This document shows, one piece after another, positions 26,298 to 36,749 of a DNA stretch of 64,000 bases (the first letter of the stretch is position 1; every line of letters begins with the position of its first letter). The position numbers and the translations under genes were made by a program. This DNA is from Glandiceps talaboti (taxonomy: Eukaryota; Hemichordata; Enteropneusta; Spengelidae), in contig NC_135560.1 of assembly GCF_964340395.1 (NCBI RefSeq), positions 10,880,598-10,944,597 of the forward strand. Reading direction: 5' to 3'. Under the pieces are notes generated by a model that was not told the origin of the DNA, did no database searches, and saw nothing but the letters and a program-made list of their open reading frames with translations.

Positions 26298-29200
26298 ACA
26301 ACCACACACATGGGTAAATGGTTCCAGAAAATAGACAACCATTGTGAAAAAGTTATTAAAGTAAAAAATTTTGGTAAAAAAAAATGTCACAAATGTGGAA
26401 ATTAAATGTCTCCTCCCCTTCCGAAAATTCACTGTTGATTTTTTTGATATGTTTAACATTTTAGTCTAAGATCTAATGATTTGATCAGAAGAAAGCCAAG
26501 TATACATATTATAATATTAACAATATGAATATTTGAATTTTCGATTTCAGCTAGGATAAGGTCTGCTTTGAATGCAGATGCCGCAGTTGCTTACCAACCT
26601 ATGGAAACTGAAGAAATGGTGGGTGTAACAGCACCACATATGACAGCTATGCCATACCAGAATCCATCACAAGAACCCCCATATGCAGTGCCTCCATCAC
26701 AGTCTAAGACAGCCTGGGCGCCAGTTTCATCACAGGAACACTATGGCAGTGCTACCCAGCAACCTCACCAATACCAACCACAGTTTACCAGTACTAGCCA
26801 GCAACCTAACCAATACCAACCACAGTTTACCGGTACTAGCCAGCAACCTAACCAATACCAACCACAGTTTACCGGTACTAGCCAGCAACCTCACCAATAC
26901 CAGCCACAGTTTACCAGTACTACCCAGCAACCCAATCAGCCAGGTTAGGATATAGTAATCAAATTAATGTGCATTCTTGCACATATATTGCAACAGATAA
27001 TATTTGATATTTGGTGATATTTTTTGGGCAGTTTTACAGATATGGCATGGCAATGTTTTACATTTATGTGAAATTTGATTTCTTATAATTATAACTTGAA
27101 TCAAACTTGATAAGAGAAGCCCACCGAGGTACGAAAAACAAGTTGATTTAATGTTTAAGCCATTTTTGTACTCATATATTCATGTAGCATAAAGCTGAAT
27201 GTTATAGTTACTATCACTCATGACAATAATTTTCAAACATCAAAGTATTACGTAATCCATATTTTGAGGTGGTCATATTGGTGAGGATTGGCTTTTTCAT
27301 TTATAAAACAATTTTATCATGGCTTCCTACTTGAAAAATAAATCTGAAACAAGATATGCCAAGTCCTTGTTTGTAACTCAATAAATTGCAGAAGATTAAT
27401 AAATATGTCAAATGTTTGTTATCGTACGTACAATAACAAACTTTTTACACATATGTTACCTTTTTGCACTGTATTGAGTTACAAACAAGGTCTTGGTCTA
27501 TGCTGCTTCACATTGATTTCTTAAGTAGGAAGCCATGATAAAAATGTTTTATACAGTAAAAAATCCAAAATACCCCAATTCTCATCCATATGACAATTTC
27601 AATGTTGGTGAATTATAACAGGTTAAAAGATGTAAGAATGAATGTTCTCTGAGTTTATAGTTATGAAATAATTTTTTTTTTTGACTGTGAGTAGTTAGTT
27701 TCATTTGATAGTTTAAAAAATGTATTTTTGTCATCATTTTTAGGCTGCCACTTTATTCAGTATTGTTTCTCTCTTGATAACTTGCAGCAGCGGCGACACA
27801 TAGACCTGCACAGGTCATGGCACCAGCAAGTGCTAGACAAGAACAGGTGATGATGACCTTTGATGACATGCCTCGCTATCCGATGAACACTCAACCGTTA
27901 GGAATATGTGTCATCTTTAACATAGAGAAATTTAACAAGGATACCAGTATCAAAGAAAGCAAAGAGCTTAAAGATAGACACGGCAGTACTGTTGATATGA
28001 GTAAGTACCGGTAGTCTTTACTCTAAGTTAGAAATAAGTGTAATGGGGACTGTAGTATGGCGGGACAGGGCGCCCTCACACATCGATCGACTCCTCTCAC
28101 AGTGTAGGGATGCTACTGCAGGAAATAAGCATATTAAGTAACTAGTAAGTCATTTCATAATTTTTACATCGCATACATTATGTGTGATTACCAAGAAACA
28201 CTTAGGGATGATCGCACAATGTCGCACAGGCTCAACAAACGAACATCGTTCATTTAGGTCAAAACCCCCTCCCCCTCTCCCTAAATGAACATTCACAAGT
28301 GTGACATCAATCATTTATATATGATGTAAACCACGATAAAAACAATAGCGGTTACACCACTATGATCAATTTAATGTACAAGCATGAGTGTAAACACATA
28401 AAAAGACTACCAGAAATCCAGCACCACATTTCACATTAGAAATATTTTTTTATCAAGTTATCAATATCTCAGTAGTAAATACTAGCTGTTATCATTGAAA
28501 GACTGAAAGTTTTCCATCGAAATTTGGTTAGAAGTGTGAAAATGAAGGTCAGCAATTGCATTAATGCCAGACCCCCTCCCCCACTAAACAACAAAAATTG
28601 CTTATTGAGCTTATGTGACATTTTGCCATCGTCCCTTAGTTGAAACTTGTTCCTCATTTTGTCTTGTTGGAGTCAGCAGATATTCATATGAACATGAATA
28701 TTCATGACTCCTAAGTGTTTATTACCTTCAAACATAGACCCTACACGTGTAAGGTCAATGCTTCATATAACACAACATGTATGTTTCTTAGCATGTATAA
28801 ATTCATAAATTTATGAAAATGCCTTGATTTCCTGGAGTGGCATACTCCAGTAAGACCATCATATATGGAGCCTACCCCTATAAGATGTTAATACCCAATA
28901 TTCGTCTTTGTTTGGGCAAGGAATAATGTACGACAGAAGGGACCTCGTTTCTCCTCATCTTCGACTGAAGAGAGAAAACGGTTATCTCATTCTGGTGAAT
29001 GCAGAAAAGTGTTGAAGAATGATCTAATTATACCCATGCAAGCTTAAGAAAATATGTTGGAAATGGTTGCAATTTGTAATATTTTGATGTAATGTGAAGC
29101 TCCATAGAATTGATGATGTAAATGCACATTGTTGTGATGTAGTACAAGTGGAAATTCACCCAGGATTCTGTTTCTGTTATGAGAATGCATACAAGATACT

Positions 29201-30132
29201 GTGAACCTAGATATTTTTGCCACTAGGAAATTTTGCGATTTTGTAGTCTTCAGCTAGTTCTCAAAAACTAAATTTTACTAAGTACCAGAATGGTACATTA
29301 TTGTGTTCATGTACAAGAAGGTCTTTTAGTTACTACTTACTTTACATGTTTGTTTTCCTGTGAATAAGCGAAAATAAGTCTTTAACAAAATATTCCAGGT
29401 TTATGATAGCTTGCGTATACTTTCTCTTTCTATTTGTTAAAAGTTTTTACTAAATTACCTGAAGGTTAGCCTAGCCAGATGATATTGTCTGCTGTAATTT
29501 GAATGAAATACTTTATTTTTCCATTTACAGACAAATTGTACAAGCTTTTTGTGAAACTGGGCTTCAAGGTGAAAGTAAAGATGAATTTGACTTCTACTGC
29601 AATGTTACGTCTTATGGAAGATGAAGGAAGAGCAGACCATTCAATGTATAGTTGTTTTGTATGCTGTATATTGAGTCATGGAGCCAAAGACAAAGTGTAT
29701 GGAAGTGATGGCGTAGCGTTAGATATTAGTGACCTAACAAGTTGCGTCAAAGGAACCCGATGTCGATCTCTGAATGGTAAACCCAAACTCTTCTTTATGC
29801 AAGCGTGCCAGGGTATAGTACATCAGGATGGTGTCTGGGCAACAGATGGTCCCGAGCCTAGAGCGGCGTACTCTGTACCTAATGAAGCTGACTTCCTTCT
29901 TGGTTATGCCACTGCACCAGGTTTTGTGTCGTACAGAAGCAAGACACAAGGATCGTGGTTTATTTCAATGTTAACTCACTGTATTGAACGGTACCATGAC
30001 AAGTATGATCTAATGAGTATTATGGTTAAAGTGAATGAAGAAGTGTCTGGTGGTGTTGCTGAGATGGGCGACGATAAATTTAAACAGGTACCGGCTCCGT
30101 TGGTTACACTACGCAAGAAAGTCTACTTATAG
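24828..30132 (+). CDS. Caspase-8/10-like initiator caspase, two DEDs (5 exons, 587 aa)
   Basis: Joined exons 24828-25147, 25452-25687, 26551-26943, 27788-28000 and 29531-30132 give an unbroken 587-residue frame with consistent GT-AG junctions. Residues 1-82 and 108-185 are death effector domains; DED1 has the RxDL charge motif (R74, D76, L77). Residues 186-340 are a Gln/Pro-rich linker with four 14-residue repeats. The protease domain follows: S1-pocket Arg380 (DRHG), catalytic His437 (ILSHG), catalytic Cys480 (QACQG, the caspase-8/10 form rather than QACRG) and Arg523 (VSYR). A single Asp (ATD, residue 493) sits where caspase-8 is cleaved between subunits. Such enzymes are recruited through the DEDs to FADD complexes and start apoptosis by cleaving after Asp. 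All key residues are present, so activity is expected. Caspase-8 versus caspase-10 cannot be separated here; the gene probably predates that split. Confidence 0.93.
25259..25403. repeat. Tandem repeat of about 59 bp in caspase intron 1
   Basis: Two and a half units built on CAGGGTCATGTGATATATGC followed by TTTCAAATCAG. The last unit is partial. Confidence 0.85.
25452..25687 (+). CDS. Caspase exon 2: DED2
   Basis: Encodes residues 107-185, opening [11 protein letters not shown], a second death effector domain. One DED per exon matches the tandem-DED gene layout of this family. Donor AACG|GTAAAT, phase 1. Confidence 0.9.
26195..26309. repeat. (CA)n/(GCAC)n microsatellite in caspase intron 2
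   Basis: A run of CA dinucleotides with a GCAC block near 26221-26260. The Cys/Val-rich open frames on the opposite strand are artefacts. Confidence 0.95.
26551..26943 (+). CDS. Caspase exon 3: Gln/Pro-repeat linker
   Basis: Encodes residues 186-316. A Pro-rich, Tyr-containing stretch ([17 protein letters not shown]) is followed by the 14-residue repeats. Acceptor ATTTCAG, donor CAG|GTTAGG, phase 1. The exon keeps the frame of its neighbours, so it is part of the protein and not a retained intron. Confidence 0.85.
26757..26943 (+). repeat. 42-bp coding minisatellite in the caspase linker
   Basis: Four full units encode [14 protein letters not shown] or close variants, then a partial unit QQPNQP. 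The unit is a multiple of three, so copy-number change would keep the frame. Units differ by only a few bases, which suggests recent expansion. The opposite strand shows the same periodicity and is a shadow. Confidence 0.95.
27270..27600. mobile_element. Foldback element J in caspase intron 3
   Basis: Nested inverted segments are centred on TATCGTACGTACAATA. ATCATGGCTTCCTACTT near 27317 pairs with its inverse near 27523-27540, and CCTTGTTTGTAACTCAAT near 27364 pairs with 27473-27490. There is no coding content; the RNA could fold into a long hairpin in the pre-mRNA. Confidence 0.75.
27788..28000 (+). CDS. Caspase exon 4: start of the protease domain
   Basis: Encodes residues 317-387, including the first core strand (PLGICVIFN) and Arg380 of the substrate pocket. 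The acceptor is at TTGCAG (27787); an alternative CAG three bases on would remove one codon. Strong donor A|GTAAGT, phase 1. Confidence 0.88.
28055..28105 (-). repeat. Short dispersed repeat with GGGCGCCC core, copy 1
   Basis: On the minus strand reads GATGTGTGAGGGCGCCCTGT. Similar segments occur near 40515-40575 and 46140-46195. A small family of unknown type. Confidence 0.5.
28204..28636. mobile_element. MITE-like element, family C copy 2, in caspase intron 4
   Basis: The ends are AGGGATGATCGCACAATGTC and its inverse ATTTTGCCATCGTCCCT. These are the same termini as the element at 3966-4290, with a longer interior that includes C-rich tracts. Confidence 0.75.
29531..30132 (+). CDS. Caspase exon 5: catalytic His/Cys and small subunit
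   Basis: Encodes residues 388-587 and the stop TAG. Carries ILSHG, QACQG, the ATD candidate processing site, [11 protein letters not shown] and the VSYR pocket, then ends LRKKVYL as caspase-8-like proteins do. Acceptor TTTACAG. One large terminal exon. Confidence 0.92.
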
Positions 30133-30381
30133 TACTATCAGTGTTAGACCGTGCTTAGCAACACGCTCCTATGCAGCATTATTAGAAACCAATCAGAAAA
30201 CAAATATGGCTGCCGCTGATGACAGCAATAATATGGATATTGATGCATAGGGGCTTGACTTAGCAACTCTGGAGATGACTCCAGTATTGGTGTTACCTGT
30301 ACAGAGAGAAGAGAAACAGCATCTTCATACTTGGAAGGTTGAACACTTGATGTTGATTGTTAAATACAAAAATTATTCTGT

Positions 30382-30391
30382 AATAAATAAA
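30382..30391 (+). promoter_or_regulatory. Candidate polyadenylation signals of the caspase gene
   Basis: Two overlapping AATAAA hexamers lie 250 bp after the stop codon and are the first consensus signals downstream. Confidence 0.6.
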
Positions 30392-30624
30392 AGTATTCAC
30401 TAAAAAGTACAAATGAACAAATACCATCAATGATAAACCTATGACGTTGTAAAGATGGTTTATTAACTCTCTATCCAAAGGATAACGTTTATACTTATCT
30501 GTATGAATCTGCAATAAATGAGTACAAAATGGCGGTAAAGAGACACCAGATGTTTTTGTTCTCATGTATTGCATGTATAATTTTTTTAAGCACTCATACA
30601 TCATGAAGCGCACGATTGTGTTTT

Positions 30625-30840
30625 TTGCACTGCAGTGTCGATACCAATAGTATGAGTGTGCACTGATATAAGTAATTATTCTTATGACGTACATTATGTA
30701 ACAATGCCTTTATATGTAGGTGAAAAACTTACAACAAGAGTCATTGCAGTGCCAATGCTAATACCAGTGGTATGAGTGTACACAAACAAGCACTCTGTTA
30801 ATACATTTATGTAACAATACTTAATGTTTGGGAAAAACTT
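30625..30840. repeat. Direct duplication of about 110 bp
   Basis: TTGCACTGCAGTG ... GTATGAGTGTGCAC ... TTATGTAACAATGCC near 30627-30705 recurs in order at 30745-30822. It is diverged. Confidence 0.6.
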
Positions 30841-30993
30841 TCTTTAAGATTGGGTGGATTTGTTGTAAAAACAGAAATATCATGTTACTATACTTTTTAA
30901 TGTCTTATAAATGTTGCTGATAGATTAGTCTTCACAGAAAACAGTCATTATCAGAGAACTGCTGAAAATAATTATTAGAAGCAAACAATTTAA

Positions 30994-31455
30994 AGGGGAA
31001 CACCACTCCAGGAAATAAATTTGGTATTTTCACTAACTTTGGGCTCAAGAGTCTACAGAGTCATTTCATGACCTCACATCGCAAAAATTTTGTGCGATTA
31101 CCAAAAAACGCCAAATTGAAACTCGCTTTCACTTTTATTGTTTTCGCAGTGGTCCTGTGTTGTTGCCTTATGGAACTTGGCAGATATGAATATGCATTAG
31201 ATGAACAATACATATCCATGACTCCTAAGTGCTTATTACCTTTAGATAAATATTCATGCATGTATTTGTCATCTAATACATATTCATGTCTGCTAAGTCC
31301 CATGATGCAACAGTGAAACAGTGTTAGAACAATAGAGTGTCAATTTGGTGTTTTTTGTCACATGTGCAAAATTTACGTGATGTGAAATCATGAAATGACT
31401 CTCCAGAACCAAAAGTTTATCAAAATACCTTTATTCCCCAGGGTAGTGTTACCCT
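30994..31455. mobile_element. TTAA-flanked foldback element, family E copy 1
   Basis: Flanked by TTAA on both sides (30990-30993 and 31456-31459). The left arm begins AGGGGAACACCACTCCAGG and the right arm ends with the inverse AGGGTAGTGTTACCCT. Similarity between the arms continues for about 120 bp, including GAGTCATTTCATGA and its inverse. Other pieces are near 52888 and 59043. No ORF of its own; piggyBac-like target preference is inferred from TTAA. Confidence 0.8.
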
Positions 31456-32073
31456 TTAATGAATTTTAAGTTTTGCAGATTCAATCTGCTATGATGTAAA
31501 CTTTTGATGTTCAGTACTCTTCAACTTTTCAATTTTTGTTGCAAGAGGATTTTGTTGACTAACAGAGGTAGATACCTTGCAAGACTATATTCAAGACCTT
31601 TTTTGAGTTAAAATTATTACATTTACAGTTCTCAATTCCTTTCAATATAACCTTATCAACCACTATTGGTTTATCGGTGGTAAGTTACCAACATGTCATT
31701 TTTGAAAAAAGATAGGGATCTTAGAACCACTCTTTTATGACATGGGTACAACACATCTTCGTTAATATAATCATATACCTTCTACATTTTCCATTCTGAT
31801 TTCTTACATCATGATATTGAGATAGGTTGAGATAGTACTCTTTGGATTAATTTAGTGTACATCTCAGAAACAAACATATTTTGCTGTTACTTTATTCGAG
31901 AAAGCTCCAACCGTTCTCAGTTACAATAAACTAAATTTAGACAACTCATGTATAGGTTTACCACTGCGTTGCTCCCTCCAAGATATTTTTTTTTAGTCTG
32001 ACCATGACTTGATATTTTGTGATTGTAATTAGTGTATTGTTTACAGAAGTATGACCAGCCTGTATAAGTGGAG

Positions 32074-32405
32074 TCATGATGGGTGAATGGTTAGTGTGGC
32101 CGGCTTGGAATCTCTGCAGGTTGCAGGTTTGAGCCCCATCGCAGCCGTTTTTTTTCTGAGTGGCTAAAGTCCTTGGACTAGATTTGAACCATGTCTGTGC
32201 ATCATTAGTCAACCCAGCTATATAATTGGGGACCTGGTAGGATAGAGGTTGCAATGTGAATGCTTTAATCATGTGCACTTATATAGGCTGCAATGGATTG
32301 AATGCTCCCCAGAGAGTTGAGGAAGTATAAAGGGCTGTTGTGCCACTATAGATCTGTGCCAGGAGTAATAATTGTAAAGTGCTTTGAGCACAAAATGGGA
32401 AAGTA
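32074..32405 (+). mobile_element. tRNA-derived SINE
   Basis: A tRNA-like head has an A box (TGGTTAGTGTGG, 32088-32099) and a B box (GGTTTGAGCCC, 32126-32136) about 27 bp apart, as in an internal RNA polymerase III promoter. An unrelated body and a tail containing GTAAAGTGCTTTGAGCAC (32373-32390) follow. That head-body-tail layout is that of a SINE, not of a functional tRNA; the anticodon arm is not preserved. The family is not identified. Confidence 0.75.
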
Positions 32406-34464
32406 TGTATATAGACAGTTTTCCATGAGTTTAAAATGATACTCCATTTACTCATGCACAGTTGTTTGGTTTATTTGTTTGTTTGTTTGTGTGTTTGTTT
32501 GTTTGTAACATGGTTCCTGGGCTCCCTGTGCTAGGATTACATTATTTGGATTGTAATCAACGTAGTGTGCCCTTCATTTAATGGTGTACATGTATACATG
32601 TATTTATTAAATGGGTTGATAACAACGTACTGGTTCCATTGTTGAGGCATGTCACAGAAACAACTTCTTTTAATTACCATGATTCAAAATCATTGAAGAG
32701 AGGATTGCTTCACGTATGATAGAATACCATTCATCAATTTACTCTTCATTTAGGATTTATTTTTGTTTGTTGTGCTAAATGTCTTGAATACATTGTTATC
32801 CAATGTACATTTTATATCAGTTTGCAATTATTTAAGGAGTGGAAATAAACTACAAGCAAATCGGGCAATAATGGGCATACTTTGTAATTTTTTAAGATTG
32901 TTTACTTTGAAAGTTCGACAATTGACAACTCGACAATACTTCACATGGTTAATACACTTGAAGGTTACAAGTTATTCGTCGTGTTGGGGCTCCCTCATCG
33001 GTCAAAAAAGAGAAGGCCGAATAACGCAGAAGAACGGTGGTGTGACGTATCTTACAGTCTGCATCATAGGATGGGGAATTACTTACTATGCAATGTCTAT
33101 ATCGAATTGTGTATTGAAAGAATAGGCAAGTAGTTTGTGTAGTTGATAATATCAATGAATACAACTATAGACCATTTATCACGCACATCATATGTCGACT
33201 ATAGTTTCATCAGTTTTTCACTATAAACTCACCTTATTAGCTTGTATATATCTTTTGCTCATTTGAACGTTAGCGTATACGGTATGCTATCATTTCTGTG
33301 ACTGTCTGACCATCCGAAAAAGCCTAGTTGATACTCTTCATATGTAACTTAGACCATAGGGGCGTGTAGTATTTCTTAGATTGTTGTTTTCCTTGTCTAG
33401 AGTCTAAATATGACAACGTTTTGACTTGAATACATTTCCCCTACCTCTAAGGAAAGAACACGTATATAGAGCATAAATTGATACATTTGTAGTAGCATGA
33501 TTCGTGATGTTTTCTTAGGAAAGCAGCAATCTAAGCAATATTACGTGTCCCTTTGACTTAGGTCTACATATCCGGTTACACAAAATTTGTTCAAAATGTT
33601 CTTTTGCCTCAGTCAAGAAGATTATCAAGAAAGCAAAATACTACATTGACTAGTGGACTGACTGTTTAAAAAAGTGTGTCCTTTACTAAAAAGTAGAAAT
33701 TTGGCAAGGTTCAATCGACTCACCTTTTCATTGCCACTTCACTTTTCCCGCCAAAAATACCTGCACGAAATTGCAGTTTTCCAGTGAACTATTTATTCAA
33801 TTGCACTGTATACTGTATTCATAACATAAAACAAATTTTGTAAATTAGTGTCAACATTTTTTTAAAAGTGGAGACATTTTTGAAAGTTTATTGTACGCAT
33901 ACGGGACGTACTTTTTCAACATGTCTTCGATACCAACGTACTTTACTAACGCACTTTATCTAGGACCACCAAACTTATTCCAGCAAAATCGTCATTTTTC
34001 ATAGCACTTTTGTTACATTCCAAATCTGGTACCAAACAATCGAAATTTACATAGGGTCAACCGATCATTACATGTAAAATGAAACGTGAAATTAATTTAC
34101 AAAGGTAATACAAGCAGTGCGGTGAAATGTGAAATATCAAGGCTTGTATTTTGCAATGTAGGCTACTTAATGAACTGGCATTTCCCTTATTCGGAGGGGA
34201 AAAACAATATTTTCATTTCTGTTTGTAAAAGCACGGATGTATCATAAGTTGTCACGGCCCGGCGTCACGGGTACAATGATGTTTTGATGAAACTCTAAGC
34301 TGACTCATTCTCGTCGCAACATTCATTCTCCTTTTGCTCAATTTTGATATAATGTTTACCATAATATCGTTGGCTAGTTGTTCAACTAATATTCTCTCTT
34401 ATTAAATTTATTACATTTTAATAGTTGTTTGTATCTTCCTTCGTATTACATGTTTACGTATTCG

Positions 34465-34515
34465 TCTAGAGCATAGACCCTCCACCCAGTGGAGGGTGGA
34501 GGGTCTATGTCTAGA
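34465..34515. repeat. Perfect 16-bp hairpin with extended stem
   Basis: CATAGACCCTCCACCC (34472-34487) is followed after six bases by its exact inverse (34494-34509). TCTAGA blocks on each side extend the stem after a one-base bulge. No transcription-termination context is evident. Confidence 0.9.
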
Positions 34516-34689
34516 GCGATATATAGTCAAACCGTTAGTAGGTGCAAGAAATAGCGCCATCATGCGTCAATTTTATGAAACAAAAATATTTTTTTTACTA
34601 ATCTTCCGGGTTTTCCCATTACGTACCAAACAAATCACGTGTGGGTGGGGGTGTCCCAAGCAATTTTGGCTATATTACCTTTGAATATA

Positions 34690-34804
34690 TAGTCACGAGT
34701 GTGTGTGACATTTATAGAAAAGCGTGAACACAGAAACTTTGAAGTAACTTCGCACTTGCTGTCCAAATCGAACGTTATCGTCGCAAACTTTGCTGTGTCT
34801 AAAG
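34690..34804 (+). other. Candidate non-coding first exon of the TRIM gene
   Basis: A donor-like GTATGTGAG follows CTAAAG at 34804, downstream of a moderately CpG-bearing stretch. The TRIM coding exon has an acceptor at 36745, so a 5' exon must exist upstream. This is one candidate, chosen only on donor quality. Confidence 0.2.
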
Positions 34805-36334
34805 GTATGTGAGTTACAGTTTACAATACAAGCACCGTTAAACTAGTAGGTACCGAGTTAGCAGTGTCTGTACATGTCCTTATCATCTAGAACTCATTGA
34901 ATTGATTCGTTCAGTTGAACTTTGGACAGTTTGTTCACCTTATAAAACACTGACCATGATTGTTTTTCTTTTTTTTAATTAATCTAAATAACTCTGATGT
35001 CAAGTCTTCGGAGAACTTTTTAATTTCAGAGAGTTAATATTTTTGCCCTATGCCCGTACTTCCGTATTGTTAAAAATGACGTTCACGCTTTCAGTATCAC
35101 ATCGCAGTGAAAATAAAATCCTACACAAAATAACCAACTACAGAATTCAGTGGAAACCTGGTTTCAGCTCTTCAGAATTCATTATACCACATCCGTATCG
35201 AGAAAGAAATCTATTCGGACTATTTTTTATCGTTCTCCCGAGGCAGTATATATGTTCAGCAGAATTAGAAAATGTATTTCCAATCCAGACTTAGACAACC
35301 AAGTCAGATATGTCTTAATAAATTATAACAATTTATCATTGCACGTAGTTAACACTAATGAAGCTATCTCTGTGTCATTTTTGAGTTTTGGTTTTTATGA
35401 ACTAAGATTTCTGACATATATATTATGGATCTTAGTTTATATTCATGGAAGTAGCGCATGGTTTATCACAGTTATGTCATTGGAAAGTACGGTGGTGCAC
35501 GTGTCATTTTTATTATTTCCTTTACTTTCAAATGAAAATGGGTTAGACTATTTTTGTAGATAATACCCACGAATAGAATGGATGTTTGCCCTTCAGTGCC
35601 CCCCCCCCCTCCCCTCATTATCCAAGGTCAACTGTCATTTCAACCACCTGGTATGTAGAGATTGAACAAACATATATACATGTATTATATGAGAATAAGT
35701 ACACCACTCCTATATGTAAAGTGTATAATTTTTGTTGTTGTAGTAAGGGACTGGTCTTTTTTTGGCTTTCATTGGTGCAATGAATAGTCTCTGATGCCCT
35801 CTCTATCACACTAGCAAATTCACTCTGACTTCAACTTTGAAATGTTATAAAGAAGCCCCACTGCACTTACAAATTATGTCTTGCTATTTTTTTTTATTTC
35901 CTGCAAGAGATTAATGTGAAAACGTCTGGTGGTGACATCATGAATACCCTAATCTTTGGTCTTGGCACTGTTTTCCGTTGTCAAGACAACGAGATTATAT
36001 TAAACAGAGGTTTTCCAATAGACTCATGCAGGAAATTCCCGAAATGGCCAAAACACATGTCAAGTGCAGTAGAGCTTCTTTATAACTTCCAAGATTTCAA
36101 AGTTAAGCATTACCAATGGCTTCTCCACTGTCTATGAGTTAAGTAAGTTACCGAGGTGATATTTTATCACCTCATATCATACGTAAATTGACAGCAGTAA
36201 CCAATTCAAGGCATAAGTAATTATTAGCCAAGTTCATTTCCCATCTCAACAAACTCAAAATCCTTGTTTGCATGGATTCTAGGCTAAAATAATTATATGC
36301 CTGACTAGACAGTTCCTTTAATCATAGCAGCCCT

Positions 36335-36460
36335 TTGCTAAGGTTGAGGCCCAGAAACCTGGTAATAGAAAGGGTAAAGTGATAAAAGTGGCACAGTTTC
36401 CTGTAATATTATACTTCTGTTTGGGAACTCGAGTAAAATGACTATGGGGGAACCCCAATG
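36335..36460 (+). repeat. Dispersed repeat, family N copy 2
   Basis: Diverged counterpart of 5615-5765, in the same orientation. Confidence 0.4.
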
Positions 36461-36504
36461 GATTATACCTCAGACCACTATCTTTAGTGGTCTGAGATTA
36501 TCCC
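36461..36504. repeat. Short hairpin upstream of the TRIM gene
   Basis: CTCAGACCACTA is followed after four bases by its inverse TAGTGGTCTGAG, with flanking GGATTATA and TTATCC extending the pairing. Confidence 0.75.
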
Positions 36505-36749
36505 AAGGTTACTGACACCACCATGAGCTAAAATAATGTCATAAATCAGAGTATATGCTAATGTTGGGAGCCATGATAACAAATTGGGGAAATGACATGA
36601 CGTAACTGCCAACTACTGATGTTTTTTTAAAAAAAAAAAAATGAAGCTTATCTACTTTGTTTTGATAAAATTTCAGATAAGAAAGATATGCCTTCTCAAT
36701 TTACTTCTTGTTTTATAAGACTTTCTTTTCAAATACACATTTCAGGTGA

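Larger units (their letters stand above)
30133..36749. other. Region between caspase and TRIM genes
   Basis: Beyond the caspase 3' UTR this 6.6 kb holds an inverted-repeat element, a SINE, a (GTTT)n run near 32466-32507 and a long perfect hairpin near 34490, all listed separately. Open frames near 32763-33125, 35043-35563 and 35916-36137 have no recognisable domain and no coding-like character. The 5' non-coding exon of the TRIM gene should lie here. Confidence 0.45.

Noticed and set aside
32088-32136. Candidate tRNA gene
   Set aside because: Only the A and B boxes are tRNA-like; no acceptor-stem pairing or anticodon arm. Called a SINE.
35043-35563. Two overlapping plus-strand frames of 83 and 137 codons
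   Set aside because: No recognisable domain, no splice or promoter context, composition like the surrounding AT-rich DNA.
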